A DNA stretch of 64,000 bases from Hyphomicrobiales bacterium 4NK60-0047b (GTDB lineage: Bacteria; Pseudomonadota; Alphaproteobacteria; Rhizobiales; HXMU1428-3): contig BAABWY010000002.1 in assembly GCA_040367435.1 (NCBI GenBank), positions 62,001 through 126,000 on the forward strand, read 5' to 3'. Below, one piece after another: positions 35,818 to 43,879 of the stretch (position 1 is its first letter; each line of letters begins with the position of its first letter). The notes below the pieces were generated by a model. It ran no database searches, was not told where the DNA came from, and saw nothing but the letters and a program-made list of their open reading frames with translations. Both the position numbers and the translations under genes were made by a program.

Positions 35818-38241
35818 ATGAAGTTCACACTTAGCTGGCTAAAAGACCATCTCGAAACAGACAAACCTCTGGATGAAATTCTAGAAAAACTCACACTCAT
35901 CGGCTTAGAAGTTGAAGAAGTCGTCAACCCTGCCGAAAGCTTGAGCAAATTCGTCATCGCTAAAATTGAAACTGCAGAAAAACATCCTGACGCAGATAAA
36001 CTTCAGGTCTGCACAGTGAACAACGGCACTGAGACAATGCAGGTTGTCTGTGGTGCACCCAATGCCAAAGCAGGTTTGCTTGGCGTGTTCGCACCTGTTG
36101 GCACCTATGTGCCAGGCATTGATTTCACACTAACCAAAGCAAAAATTCGCGGCGTTGAATCAATGGGCATGATGTGCTCTGAAAGTGAACTTGAGCTTTC
36201 TGAAGATCATGAAGGCATCATCGAGCTTGGCGAAAACGCCGCTGATAAAATCGGAACCCGCTATGTTGATTTCGCCGGGTTAGATGACCCAATGATCGAA
36301 ATCGCCATCACACCAAACCGCCCAGATTGCCTCGGCGTTAGAGGCATTGCCCGTGATCTAGCAGCAGCTGGTCTTGGCACATTAAAAAATGAGAACCTTG
36401 GGTTTACTGATAAAGGCGACTTTAAAAGCCCAACTGATATCAAGCTTGATATTGCAAAAGACAAAACTCACATCTGTCCAGCCTTTTGGGGCCGTTATGT
36501 GAAAGATGTAAAAAACGTCCCATCACCGGCTTGGTTACAAGCACGGTTAAAAGCTATCGACCTGCGTCCGATTAACGCGCTAGTCGATATCACTAACTAC
36601 ATCTCATACGATCGCGGCCGTCCGTTGCATGTTTATGATGCTGACAAACTTTCAGGGACTGTCTCAGCTCGTCTAGGCAACAAGGGTGAGAGATTCACCG
36701 CTTTAGATGGCAAAGACTATGAAGATCTTGAAGGCGCCTGCCTCATTGCTGATGAGAAAAACGTCCTCGGCCTTGGTGGCATCATGGGCGGAGAAGATAG
36801 TGGCTCCGTGTTAGAGACCACAAATGTCCTCATCGAATCTGCTTATTTCGACCCAATCCACATCGCCATGACTGGCCGTAAACTCAATCTCATCTCAGAC
36901 GCTCGCTATCGCTTCGAGCGTGGCATCGACCCGCAATCAGTCGAATTAGGCGTTAATCTCGCTACACAAATGATCCTGGATATTTGCGGCGGCACAGCCA
37001 GTGAAATGATCAAAGCCGGCACACCGCCAAAACCAGAGAAAACACTCGAGTTTGACCTCCAGCGTGTTACTAAACTCACTGGCGTGACCTTGTCTAATAA
37101 AGAAGTGACTGAGACCCTAACCAGCCTCGGCTTTGAGGTAAAAGGGAAAGACCAAACCGTAACAGTTAAAGTGCCAACCTGGCGCCCAGATATTGACGGA
37201 ACAGCAGATCTGGTAGAAGAAGTCATCCGCATAGTGGGGCTAGATAAAGTCACTCCAACACCATTGCCGCGCAACTTCGGCATTGCCCGCCCTGTACTAA
37301 CGGAAAGCCAAAAACGCGTGCGCACAGCAAAACGCGTGCTGGCCTCCAGAGGCGCCGTTGAAGCCATCACCTGGTCATTCATCACTGAGCCCCAAGCCAA
37401 ACTATTTGGTGGCGGTGAAGCTGAGCTTAAACTCGCGAACCCAATTTCAAGCGACATGTCAGACATGCGCCCATCCCTCTTGCCAGGCCTCATCACCGCA
37501 GCCGCGCGTAACATCGCACGCGGCACGCAAGACCCTGTGTTGATGGAAGTTGGCCAAACCTATCACTCAGATAAAGAAGACGGCCAGCACATGGTGGCTT
37601 CTGGTATCAGATGCGGCACAGCAAATCACACCGGCAATGGCCGCCATTGGTCTGGCAATAGCGAACCAGTCACAGTGTTTGAAGCCAAAGCCGATGCGTT
37701 CGCTCTCTTGGCTGCATTAGGTATGGAAGAAGGCAAAGTCCAAATCACGACAGACGCACCAAGCTGGTATCACCCAGGTCGCTCTGGTGTCATTCGTTTA
37801 GGGCCCAAAATCGTCATCGGCACCTTCGGCGAACTTCACCCTGAGACCATCAAAAAGCTAGACATCAAAGCCCCTGTTGTTGGCTTTGAAATCAATTTGG
37901 ATGCAATCCCAGAACCTAAGAAAAAATCACGCACCAAAGGCGCTATGGAAATCACAGATTTGCAGCCACTCACTCGTGATTTTGCCTTTGTTGTAAATAG
38001 CGATGTACCAGCAAGCAAACTAATCAAAGCCGCCAGCGGGGCTGACAAAAAACTAATAACTGAGGTTAGCCTCTTTGATCTATTCGAAGGACCGTCACTT
38101 GGCGAGAATAAAAAATCCCTCGCCATCGAAGTAACCCTACAACCAAAGGCAAAAACCCTCACCGACGAAGAAATCGAAGCGGTAGCCGATAAAGTCATCG
38201 CGTCCGTGAAAAAAGCTACGGGTGGTGAGATAAGGTCTTAA
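35818..38241 (+). CDS. pheT: Phenylalanyl-tRNA synthetase beta subunit
   Basis: The 807-residue protein is a full-length PheT. It has the N-terminal tRNA-binding/EMAP-like domain (FVIAKIETAEKHPDADKLQV), the B3/B4 editing domain (PAWLQARLKAIDLRPINALV, FTALDGKDYE, LGGIMGGEDSG), the B5 domain, the catalytically inactive synthetase-like core and the C-terminal FDX-ACB anticodon-binding domain (DLQPLTRDFAFVV). The beginning MKFTLSWLKDHLET is typical of the family. AGGAGGACTGTAATC before the ATG overlaps the end of pheS, suggesting coupled translation. Confidence 0.97.
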   Translation: MKFTLSWLKDHLETDKPLDEILEKLTLIGLEVEEVVNPAESLSKFVIAKIETAEKHPDADKLQVCTVNNGTETMQVVCGAPNAKAGLLGVFAPVGTYVPGIDFTLTKAKIRGVESMGMMCSESELELSEDHEGIIELGENAADKIGTRYVDFAGLDDPMIEIAITPNRPDCLGVRGIARDLAAAGLGTLKNENLGFTDKGDFKSPTDIKLDIAKDKTHICPAFWGRYVKDVKNVPSPAWLQARLKAIDLRPINALVDITNYISYDRGRPLHVYDADKLSGTVSARLGNKGERFTALDGKDYEDLEGACLIADEKNVLGLGGIMGGEDSGSVLETTNVLIESAYFDPIHIAMTGRKLNLISDARYRFERGIDPQSVELGVNLATQMILDICGGTASEMIKAGTPPKPEKTLEFDLQRVTKLTGVTLSNKEVTETLTSLGFEVKGKDQTVTVKVPTWRPDIDGTADLVEEVIRIVGLDKVTPTPLPRNFGIARPVLTESQKRVRTAKRVLASRGAVEAITWSFITEPQAKLFGGGEAELKLANPISSDMSDMRPSLLPGLITAAARNIARGTQDPVLMEVGQTYHSDKEDGQHMVASGIRCGTANHTGNGRHWSGNSEPVTVFEAKADAFALLAALGMEEGKVQITTDAPSWYHPGRSGVIRLGPKIVIGTFGELHPETIKKLDIKAPVVGFEINLDAIPEPKKKSRTKGAMEITDLQPLTRDFAFVVNSDVPASKLIKAASGADKKLITEVSLFDLFEGPSLGENKKSLAIEVTLQPKAKTLTDEEIEAVADKVIASVKKATGGEIRS

Positions 38242-38262
38242 ATTTTGACGAATATTTTTTAT

Positions 38263-38294
38263 AGGCACTGTTTTTTTAAAACAGTGCCTTTTTA
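38263..38294. terminator. Intrinsic terminator after pheT
   Basis: AGGCACTGTTTT pairs with AAAACAGTGCCT and is followed by a T run. It could also serve the convergent epimerase-like gene. Confidence 0.88.
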
Positions 38295-38357
38295 TTTACT
38301 CAAAAGGTAAATACTACACTCTGTAACCTTGTTATCATCATCACAAAAGAAGAAAAT

Positions 38358-39233
38358 TTAAAGATTCGATTGAAGCTCAACCGGCAAGGCTGAATTTAAA
38401 ACGGTCTTAAGGTCAGTCTGTTTATAGTCAGGAAGTAAAGCCTTAAAACGGACACCACAAAGCTCATGATCTGTCGACCAAAGATAACGCATTTCATTTA
38501 ATTCTCGAGCGAATTCCCAAAAGGGAGCCGATAGTGTAAATAACCACCAAGGAAATTGAGAATAACGCAAGTCCGTCTCCAAAACTTCCTCCAAGCCGAG
38601 CTTTATATCCGCAGTACATAAAGTATGGCCAGGAAAAGGGATATCTTCAAATAATCCCAATTGCTGTCTCATCTCACTAAATAGAACAGCTGCCCGAGCC
38701 CAGTCAGGTAAATAACACATTGCTTGCCGCGTCTCGATAGGGCCTAAAGTGATAATTTTTTTACTTGCTATATTCCGTAAATATATTTCAGACATAATGC
38801 ATCCCTGGCGATTGGGATCTATAAAATTACCAGCACGAAGCACAATCGTTTGAACACCGCTTTCAGCATAAGCCTGTTCCATAGCCAATCGAATTTCACC
38901 TTTACGGCTTACAGGACGCGGCAGAGTATGTTCAGACCATAATCCAGGCTGGTCGCCAAAATGATAGACATTACCAGGCAGGATGACAGTGGCCCCACAG
39001 AGTTTCGCAGCCTCTATCACTTTACGCGTTATTTCTGGAATGATCGTTTTCCAATTCTGATAGTTCGGCGGATTAAACCCATTAACAATCACATGAACGC
39101 CCTGCACCACTTTGTTAAGACAGTCCGTTTTTCGATCAAAATGTTTAACAGTCCAACCCGCCTGAGAAAATGCCTGAGAGCTGTGAAAGCCAATTTTCCC
39201 TGAAGCGCCAAGTATCAATAAAGTCTTATTCAT
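38358..39233 (-). CDS. NAD(P)-binding Rossmann-fold (epimerase-like) protein
   Basis: The 291-residue protein has an N-terminal dinucleotide-binding motif (LLILGASGKIGFHSSQAF) and further epimerase/atypical short-chain dehydrogenase features (VILPGNVYHFGD with the Tyr of the active-site region, TIVLRAGNFIDP). The substrate is unknown. It is divergent from a LysR-type gene with a 90-base shared promoter region, the usual arrangement for a target gene and its activator. Confidence 0.85.
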   Translation of the reverse strand: MNKTLLILGASGKIGFHSSQAFSQAGWTVKHFDRKTDCLNKVVQGVHVIVNGFNPPNYQNWKTIIPEITRKVIEAAKLCGATVILPGNVYHFGDQPGLWSEHTLPRPVSRKGEIRLAMEQAYAESGVQTIVLRAGNFIDPNRQGCIMSEIYLRNIASKKIITLGPIETRQAMCYLPDWARAAVLFSEMRQQLGLFEDIPFPGHTLCTADIKLGLEEVLETDLRYSQFPWWLFTLSAPFWEFARELNEMRYLWSTDHELCGVRFKALLPDYKQTDLKTVLNSALPVELQSNL

Positions 39234-39267
39234 GAATTTACCCTTCTAAGTACCAAGGAAAGGTAAG

Positions 39268-39329
39268 GCATATAAATATGAATTTAAATTGCATAAAAAT
39301 GACTATATGCTATTCATTTTTGTATGAAT
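39268..39329. promoter_or_regulatory. Divergent promoter/operator between the epimerase-like and LysR genes
   Basis: GCATATA (39268-39274) and TATATGC (39304-39310) are inverted repeats. ATTCAT and ATGAAT (39312-39317 and 39324-39329) form a second pair that covers the LysR start codon. The LysR ATG has no Shine-Dalgarno sequence in this A/T-rich leader, so its message may be very short-leadered. Regulator binding here is inferred from layout. Confidence 0.5.
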
Positions 39330-40238
39330 ATGCGAACAGAGACCCTAAATTGGACATTTATCCAAACGTTCCTCACTGTGGCTAAAACTGGCTCACTCAC
39401 AGCCGCTGCACAAAAATTGGGGTTGAGCCAACCAACAGTTGGCCGCCACATCAAACTTACTGAGAAATCATTAGGCGTAGAGCTTTTTACACGCGATGTT
39501 AAAGGGTTAACTCTAACAGAAGCCGGAGTGAGTTTACTAGAGCCAGCCAATGAAATGGCAAATGCATCTGCAAAACTATCTGCTCTTGCATCAGGGCGTG
39601 AAAAACAACTATCAGGAACTGTGAGATTAACAGCAAGTGTCGTTGTCTCCCATTATTTAATTCCGTCAATTGTCGCTACAATCCGCAAAAAAGAACCCGA
39701 GATTGAAATAGAACTATTACCATCAGACACATCTGAGAATCTCATTTTCCGAGAAGCTGATATAGCCATTCGAATGTACCGACCAACTCAGCTGGATATC
39801 ATAACCAAACATTTATTTGATCAACCCCTTGCACTCTATGCAACAACTTCACTTTTAAAAAAATGGGGATCACCTAAAAACTTAGAAGAATTAGTCAACC
39901 TCCCCTTTGTTGGCTTTGATCGCTCTGAATTAATCATCAATGTATTGTGTAATCTTGGGTGCCCGGTGGATAGACATTATTTTGGTGTCCGTTGTGATAA
40001 TCAATCGGCCTATTGGGAACTTGTGCGAGCGGGGTGCGGTGTTGGCGCCATGCAAACATCAATTGGAGACAAAGACCAACACGTCGTCAAACTAGAGTAC
40101 CAACCAGAATTACCTACATTGCCATTTTGGCTTGCAGCACCAAAGGCGTTGCGAACAAACATGAGAATAAAGCGAGTGTGGGATTTACTCATTGAAGAGC
40201 TCGCAAAGAAATTTAGTGAACCAGCAAAAGACAGATAA
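39324..40238 (+). CDS. LysR-family transcriptional regulator
   Basis: The 304-residue protein has the N-terminal LysR helix-turn-helix (FIQTFLTVAKTGSLTAAAQK, then LGLSQPTVGRHIKLTEKSLG) and a periplasmic-binding-like effector domain (GTVRLTASVVVSHYLIPSIV). It is divergent from the epimerase-like gene, which it probably controls. Two start codons, ATG 39324 and ATG 39330, are close together; both lack a clear ribosome site. The downstream flavoprotein gene converges on it with a gap of six bases. Confidence 0.92.
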   Translation: MNMRTETLNWTFIQTFLTVAKTGSLTAAAQKLGLSQPTVGRHIKLTEKSLGVELFTRDVKGLTLTEAGVSLLEPANEMANASAKLSALASGREKQLSGTVRLTASVVVSHYLIPSIVATIRKKEPEIEIELLPSDTSENLIFREADIAIRMYRPTQLDIITKHLFDQPLALYATTSLLKKWGSPKNLEELVNLPFVGFDRSELIINVLCNLGCPVDRHYFGVRCDNQSAYWELVRAGCGVGAMQTSIGDKDQHVVKLEYQPELPTLPFWLAAPKALRTNMRIKRVWDLLIEELAKKFSEPAKDR

Positions 40239-40244
40239 AATCAA

Positions 40245-41444
40245 TCAAACCACCTGCCCCGCAACCCAACCTGATGACCACGCCCATTGAAAATTATAGC
40301 CCCCTAGCCAACCGGTCACGTCCACCACTTCGCCAACGAAATAAAGCCTCGGCACATCCTTCGCCATCATCGTTTTTGAATTAAGCCCGTTGGTATCAAC
40401 CCCGCCAAGCGTAACCTCAGCCGTGCGATAACCTTCTGTTCCAACAGGCTGGACAGTCCAACGATTAATTACATCAGAAACTAGTTTCAGTTTTTTATCG
40501 GATAAATCAGCAATATTCCCCTCAAACTCAAATTGCTCTGTGATCATATCCGCAACACGCTTTGGGAAATATTCCGAAAGCACCGTTTGCAGGGCAAGCT
40601 TACCATTCGTTTGGCGCGCCTCTTTCAAAAGCTGAAACACATCACGGCCAGGCAGCATATCCAACTGAATGTTTTCTCCCTCGCGCCAATAAGATGAGAT
40701 CTGCAAAATAGACGGTCCACTAAGCCCGCGATGAGTAAAGAGCATCGCTTCAGAAAATTTAGTCTTTTGATAAGACACAACTGCATCAACCCCAATGCCA
40801 GAAAGCGGGCTTAAACTCGCCAAAAGCTGCTCATCAAAAGTGAGCGGCACCAAGGCTGGTCGTTGCTCAACCAACTCAAGCCCAAACTGTTCCGCCACTT
40901 TATAGCCAAACCCACTCGCCCCCATCTTGGGAATAGAGCGCCCGCCTGTGGCAATAACAAGAGAGCTACAAGAAACATCTTCAAGTGGTTCTTCTGTTTT
41001 TGAATGTTTTAAACGTAGTGAGAAACCATCTTCAGATTTTTCAATGCTCTCAACTTCCGTCTTAAGAGCAAGCTCAACATTTCCCTTGCGCATTTCAGAA
41101 ACAAGCATCTCAATTATCTCGGTTGCAGAGCCATCACAAAATAATTGCCCCAAAGTTTTTTCATGGAATGCAATGTCATATGATTTCACTAATGAGATAA
41201 AGTCATGCTGGGTATATTGGCTAAGCGCTGATTTGCAATAATGTCTATTAGCTGAGAGAAAATTCTTATGCGAACAACCACTATTCGTAAAATTACACCG
41301 CCCACCACCAGAAATTCTGATCTTCTCACCAAAGGCCGTGCTGTGTTCAATAAGCAAAACGGATCTTCCCCGTTGGCCAGCCTGCAAAGCACACATCATC
41401 CCCGCAGCCCCACCACCAATAACAACAACATCAAAATTTTTCAT
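40245..41444 (-). CDS. HI0933/BaiN-family NAD(P)/FAD-dependent flavoprotein
   Basis: The 399-residue protein has the HI0933-family FAD-binding start (VVVIGGGAAGMMCALQAGQRG), KIRISGGGRCNFTNSG, LVIATGGRSIPKMGASGFGY, GGVDTNGLNSKTM and the C-terminal GEVVDVTGWLGGYNFQWAWS. Relatives include BaiN of bile-acid metabolism and YhiN, but the reaction here is unknown. It is probably cytoplasmic. The region upstream, up to infC, is dense with hairpin repeats. Confidence 0.92.
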   Translation of the reverse strand: MKNFDVVVIGGGAAGMMCALQAGQRGRSVLLIEHSTAFGEKIRISGGGRCNFTNSGCSHKNFLSANRHYCKSALSQYTQHDFISLVKSYDIAFHEKTLGQLFCDGSATEIIEMLVSEMRKGNVELALKTEVESIEKSEDGFSLRLKHSKTEEPLEDVSCSSLVIATGGRSIPKMGASGFGYKVAEQFGLELVEQRPALVPLTFDEQLLASLSPLSGIGVDAVVSYQKTKFSEAMLFTHRGLSGPSILQISSYWREGENIQLDMLPGRDVFQLLKEARQTNGKLALQTVLSEYFPKRVADMITEQFEFEGNIADLSDKKLKLVSDVINRWTVQPVGTEGYRTAEVTLGGVDTNGLNSKTMMAKDVPRLYFVGEVVDVTGWLGGYNFQWAWSSGWVAGQVV

Positions 41445-41550
41445 GTATTTTCTTTCATTAGGTAAAGGCTTATTCGTCAGCCATCTTCGAATTACCTATA
41501 CGAAGAAGGAGTACTGCCTTCTCTCAAGGCAGTAGGACATGGCGAAGCTT

Positions 41551-41628
41551 CAGCGTAGCCCGGCGCGTTGCGCCGCCTCTCGGAGGCCCATGAGCTTCAG
41601 CTCATGGAATAGCCGTGAGAGAAAAAAA
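41551..41628 (+). repeat. Compound hairpin repeat, copy 1
   Basis: Three hairpins in series: CGGCGC-GTT-GCGCCG (41551-41565), GCCTC-TCG-GAGGC (41565-41577) and CCATGAGC-TTCA-GCTCATGG (41578-41597). They are followed by ATAGCCGTGAGAG and an A run. CTCTC and GAGAG can also close an outer stem. Copy 2 has the same order with different but still paired stem bases. Confidence 0.65.
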
Positions 41629-41641
41629 TACGCAGCAGCTA

Positions 41642-41672
41642 GCGCGGTTGCTAAATGGGCAAGCTAAAGCGC
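41642..41672 (+). repeat. TGAA-bulge-type hairpin element (between infC and flavoprotein gene)
   Basis: Lower stem GCGC (41642-41645) with GCGC (41669-41672), upper stem GGTTGC/GCAAGC with one mismatch, loop TAAATGG, and TAAA in the 3' bulge position. It sits between the two compound hairpin copies. Confidence 0.6.
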
Positions 41673-41690
41673 AAATAAAAAAGAGGCCGT

Positions 41691-41754
41691 CAGTGCGTTG
41701 CACTGCACCTCATAGGGCGGCAGCTTCGCTGCCATTGCCCGTGAGAGAAAAAAA
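41691..41754 (+). repeat. Compound hairpin repeat, copy 2
   Basis: CAGTGC-GTT-GCACTG (41691-41705), a weak CCT/AGG stem, and GGCAGC-TTC-GCTGCC (41719-41733), then ATTGCCCGTGAGAG and an A run. CTCA/TGAG and GGGC/GCCC pair in the outer stem, where copy 1 has CTCTC/GAGAG and GGC/GCC. Stems changed on both sides together. Confidence 0.65.
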
Positions 41755-41800
41755 GACCGAGCAGCAAAACCACTCGATCTTTTATAAATTCATGCTCTAT

Positions 41801-41820
41801 TAAAAAAAGCCTCGGCTTTT
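41801..41820 (-). terminator. Short intrinsic terminator at the end of infC
   Basis: On the minus strand the stop codon region reads AAAAGCC-GA-GGCTTTTTTT, a compact stem followed by T residues. Confidence 0.65.
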
Positions 41821-42358
41821 ATCTTGGCGCCAACACCATAATCATCTGGCGACCTTCAAGCTTTGGCTCAAGCTCAACTTTCGCAATCTCTTCAGTTTGC
41901 GCTTTCACCCGTCTAAGCAATTCCATGCCCAGCTGTTGGTGAGCCATTTCACGTCCACGAAATCTCAAGGTTACTTTCACCTTGTCGCCAGCGTCAAAGA
42001 ACTTCTGCATATTGCGCATTTTCACATCATAGTCATGTGTATCAATATTCGGGCGAAGTTTAATCTCTTTAACGTCGAAGGATTTTTGTTTCTTACGAGC
42101 TTCAGCAGCTTTTTTCTGGGCCTGGTATTTGTACTTGCCATAATCCAGAATTTTCACAATAGCAGGTTTTGACCCACCATTAATCTCTACCAAATCCATA
42201 TTGGCATCAGCTGCACGGTTGAGAGCATCCTCAAGGGGCACCATCCCAACATTCTCTCCAGTTTCATCAATCAATTGAACCTCAGCATCATCAATATCAT
42301 CATTGATGCGTGGTCCCTCATCCTTTTTTGGCGTTGCCTTCATTGGTCGGCGTGCGAT
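41819..42358 (-). CDS. infC: Translation initiation factor IF-3 with a likely AUC start codon
   Basis: IF-3 keeps ribosomal subunits apart and checks start-codon fidelity. The protein matches IF-3 throughout: [79 protein letters not shown]. The first ATG (42343) is 23 bases from the Shine-Dalgarno sequence. An in-frame ATC at 42358-42356 lies eight bases after AGGAG (42371-42367) and gives the beginning [12 protein letters not shown], the pattern of alphaproteobacterial IF-3. infC genes commonly use AUU or a similar rare start so that IF-3 represses itself, which fits. Length is then 179 residues. Confidence 0.93.
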   Translation of the reverse strand: MARRPMKATPKKDEGPRINDDIDDAEVQLIDETGENVGMVPLEDALNRAADANMDLVEINGGSKPAIVKILDYGKYKYQAQKKAAEARKKQKSFDVKEIKLRPNIDTHDYDVKMRNMQKFFDAGDKVKVTLRFRGREMAHQQLGMELLRRVKAQTEEIAKVELEPKLEGRQMIMVLAPR

Positions 42359-42557
42359 GGCAGTATCTCCTATATAATTAATATAATAATTTTAAAAACA
42401 TCTCTCTCATCAACTATAAACAGTCTAAATTAAGAAAATCCCGCTGAGGTGAGAGAAAACAAACCCATTAAAAATCGGCCTGTTTTATGTATAACACATA
42501 AATTACAACCAAAGAGCTATAATTTCGTCAAGTGAATTAGCAAGTTCTACCCCTATT

Positions 42558-43757
42558 TTAGGCCCTAACTGTGGCTAGAGGCCCACCTAAAAGGGTCTCA
42601 TAGACCTGAATTGTCTGATTTTGCATGTTTAGGGTCGTAAAATTTTCTTTTATATAGCGGCGAGATATCTCAGCCATAAGCTGTAATTCGTTAGGTTGAA
42701 ACTCCAAAATACTAAGAATTCTGGTCGCAATCGCCGCTCCATCAGCAACCGGAACAAGCCATGCGGTTGCCTGATCCTGAGCTTGTGCTTCACCCTTTCC
42801 CAGATTCAAAAATTCTGGCGGCGCCCCAATATCTGTAGCTATAACCGGGCAACCCATCGCCTGAGCCTCAGCTGCAGCCCGGCCAAATGCCTCAGCTTCT
42901 CTAGATGCAACAACAACAATGTCTGCCAACTTATAAGCCGCTGCCATATCACTTACATGACCAACCAGCTTTACACGTTCCTCTAATCCATCTTTCCTAA
43001 TGAGCTCTTTTAAATCATTTTCATAAGCAATACGGCCCTGAGCATCTCCTGCCAAAATCATCACAGAACGATCATCATCTTTGCGTTTTAGCTGAGCTGC
43101 TGCTTCGATCACATCGCGCTGCCCTTTCCACTCGGTCAGGCGAGCAGCATGAAGAATGATTTTTTTATTCTTATATTCATCTCCGTCCACCCCCCATGAA
43201 GAACGCATCGCCTGCTCTCGTTCAGTTGAGACAGCATCAGGATCAATATCATCAACATCAACACCGCGATAAATCACAGTCAGTCGATCCGGATCGGGCG
43301 CATGACGATCAAGAATTAAATTTGCCGTGAACTTTGAGTTCGCAATAACCCAATCACCTCTGGCCATCACGCCATTATAGAACCCTTTGAGAGATGACTT
43401 CTGATTATATGCCCCATGGTAAGTTGTCACAAATGAGACTTTAGCAGCTCGCGCCGCCCAATAACCACTCCACGCCGGCGCCCGAGAGCGCGCATGAACA
43501 ATAGCGATATTTTCATCCCTAATTAGTTTAGTTATTGCCTTACCATTCATCCACATTTTCAAAGGGTTTTTTGTCGCGACCGGCATCTTTATAATTGTAC
43601 CGCCCTTGGCAATTACATCATCACAAAGCGCGCCGCCCTCGGTCACCACTAGCGAACGTCCACCAGCGCGGACAACGGCCTCCGTCATTTCAACAACAGA
43701 TTTTTCAGCCCCGCCAGTTTTTAATTCAGGGATTATTTGTAAAATAGTCGCGTTCAA
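42558..43757 (-). CDS. Glycosyltransferase, GT4/GT-B type
   Basis: The 399-residue protein has two Rossmann-like halves. The N-terminal acceptor domain begins ILQIIPELKTGGAEKSVVEM, and the C-terminal donor domain has ILHAARLTEWKGQRDVIEAA and VVASREAEAFGRAAAEAQAM, the E-x7-E region of GT4 retaining enzymes. It transfers a sugar from a nucleotide donor to a lipid or polysaccharide acceptor at the cytoplasmic face of the membrane. No neighbouring polysaccharide genes define the product. Confidence 0.9.
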   Translation of the reverse strand: MNATILQIIPELKTGGAEKSVVEMTEAVVRAGGRSLVVTEGGALCDDVIAKGGTIIKMPVATKNPLKMWMNGKAITKLIRDENIAIVHARSRAPAWSGYWAARAAKVSFVTTYHGAYNQKSSLKGFYNGVMARGDWVIANSKFTANLILDRHAPDPDRLTVIYRGVDVDDIDPDAVSTEREQAMRSSWGVDGDEYKNKKIILHAARLTEWKGQRDVIEAAAQLKRKDDDRSVMILAGDAQGRIAYENDLKELIRKDGLEERVKLVGHVSDMAAAYKLADIVVVASREAEAFGRAAAEAQAMGCPVIATDIGAPPEFLNLGKGEAQAQDQATAWLVPVADGAAIATRILSILEFQPNELQLMAEISRRYIKENFTTLNMQNQTIQVYETLLGGPLATVRA

Positions 43758-43879
43758 TTGAGATGATCCTGAAAATGGAATTTAAATCGTATAAATAAAG
43801 AACGTTTAACGAAAACAGTCATGCCTCATACAACAGAAACAGTCAAAGAAAAATCACAAATCAGATTAGGGTCTTGACC

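Larger units (their letters stand above)
41445..41818. other. Hairpin-dense intergenic region between infC and the flavoprotein gene
   Basis: This 374-base stretch holds no gene but at least seven stem-loops. They include TACTGCCTT/AAGGCAGTA (41512-41520 and 41526-41534), two compound units (41551-41628 and 41691-41754), one TGAA-bulge-type hairpin (41642-41672), and the infC terminator. It is the densest repeat region in the window. Confidence 0.7.

Noticed and set aside
36906-37526. A 206-codon frame antisense to pheT
   Set aside because: It lies wholly inside pheT, has no family features, and arises from codon bias on the opposite strand.
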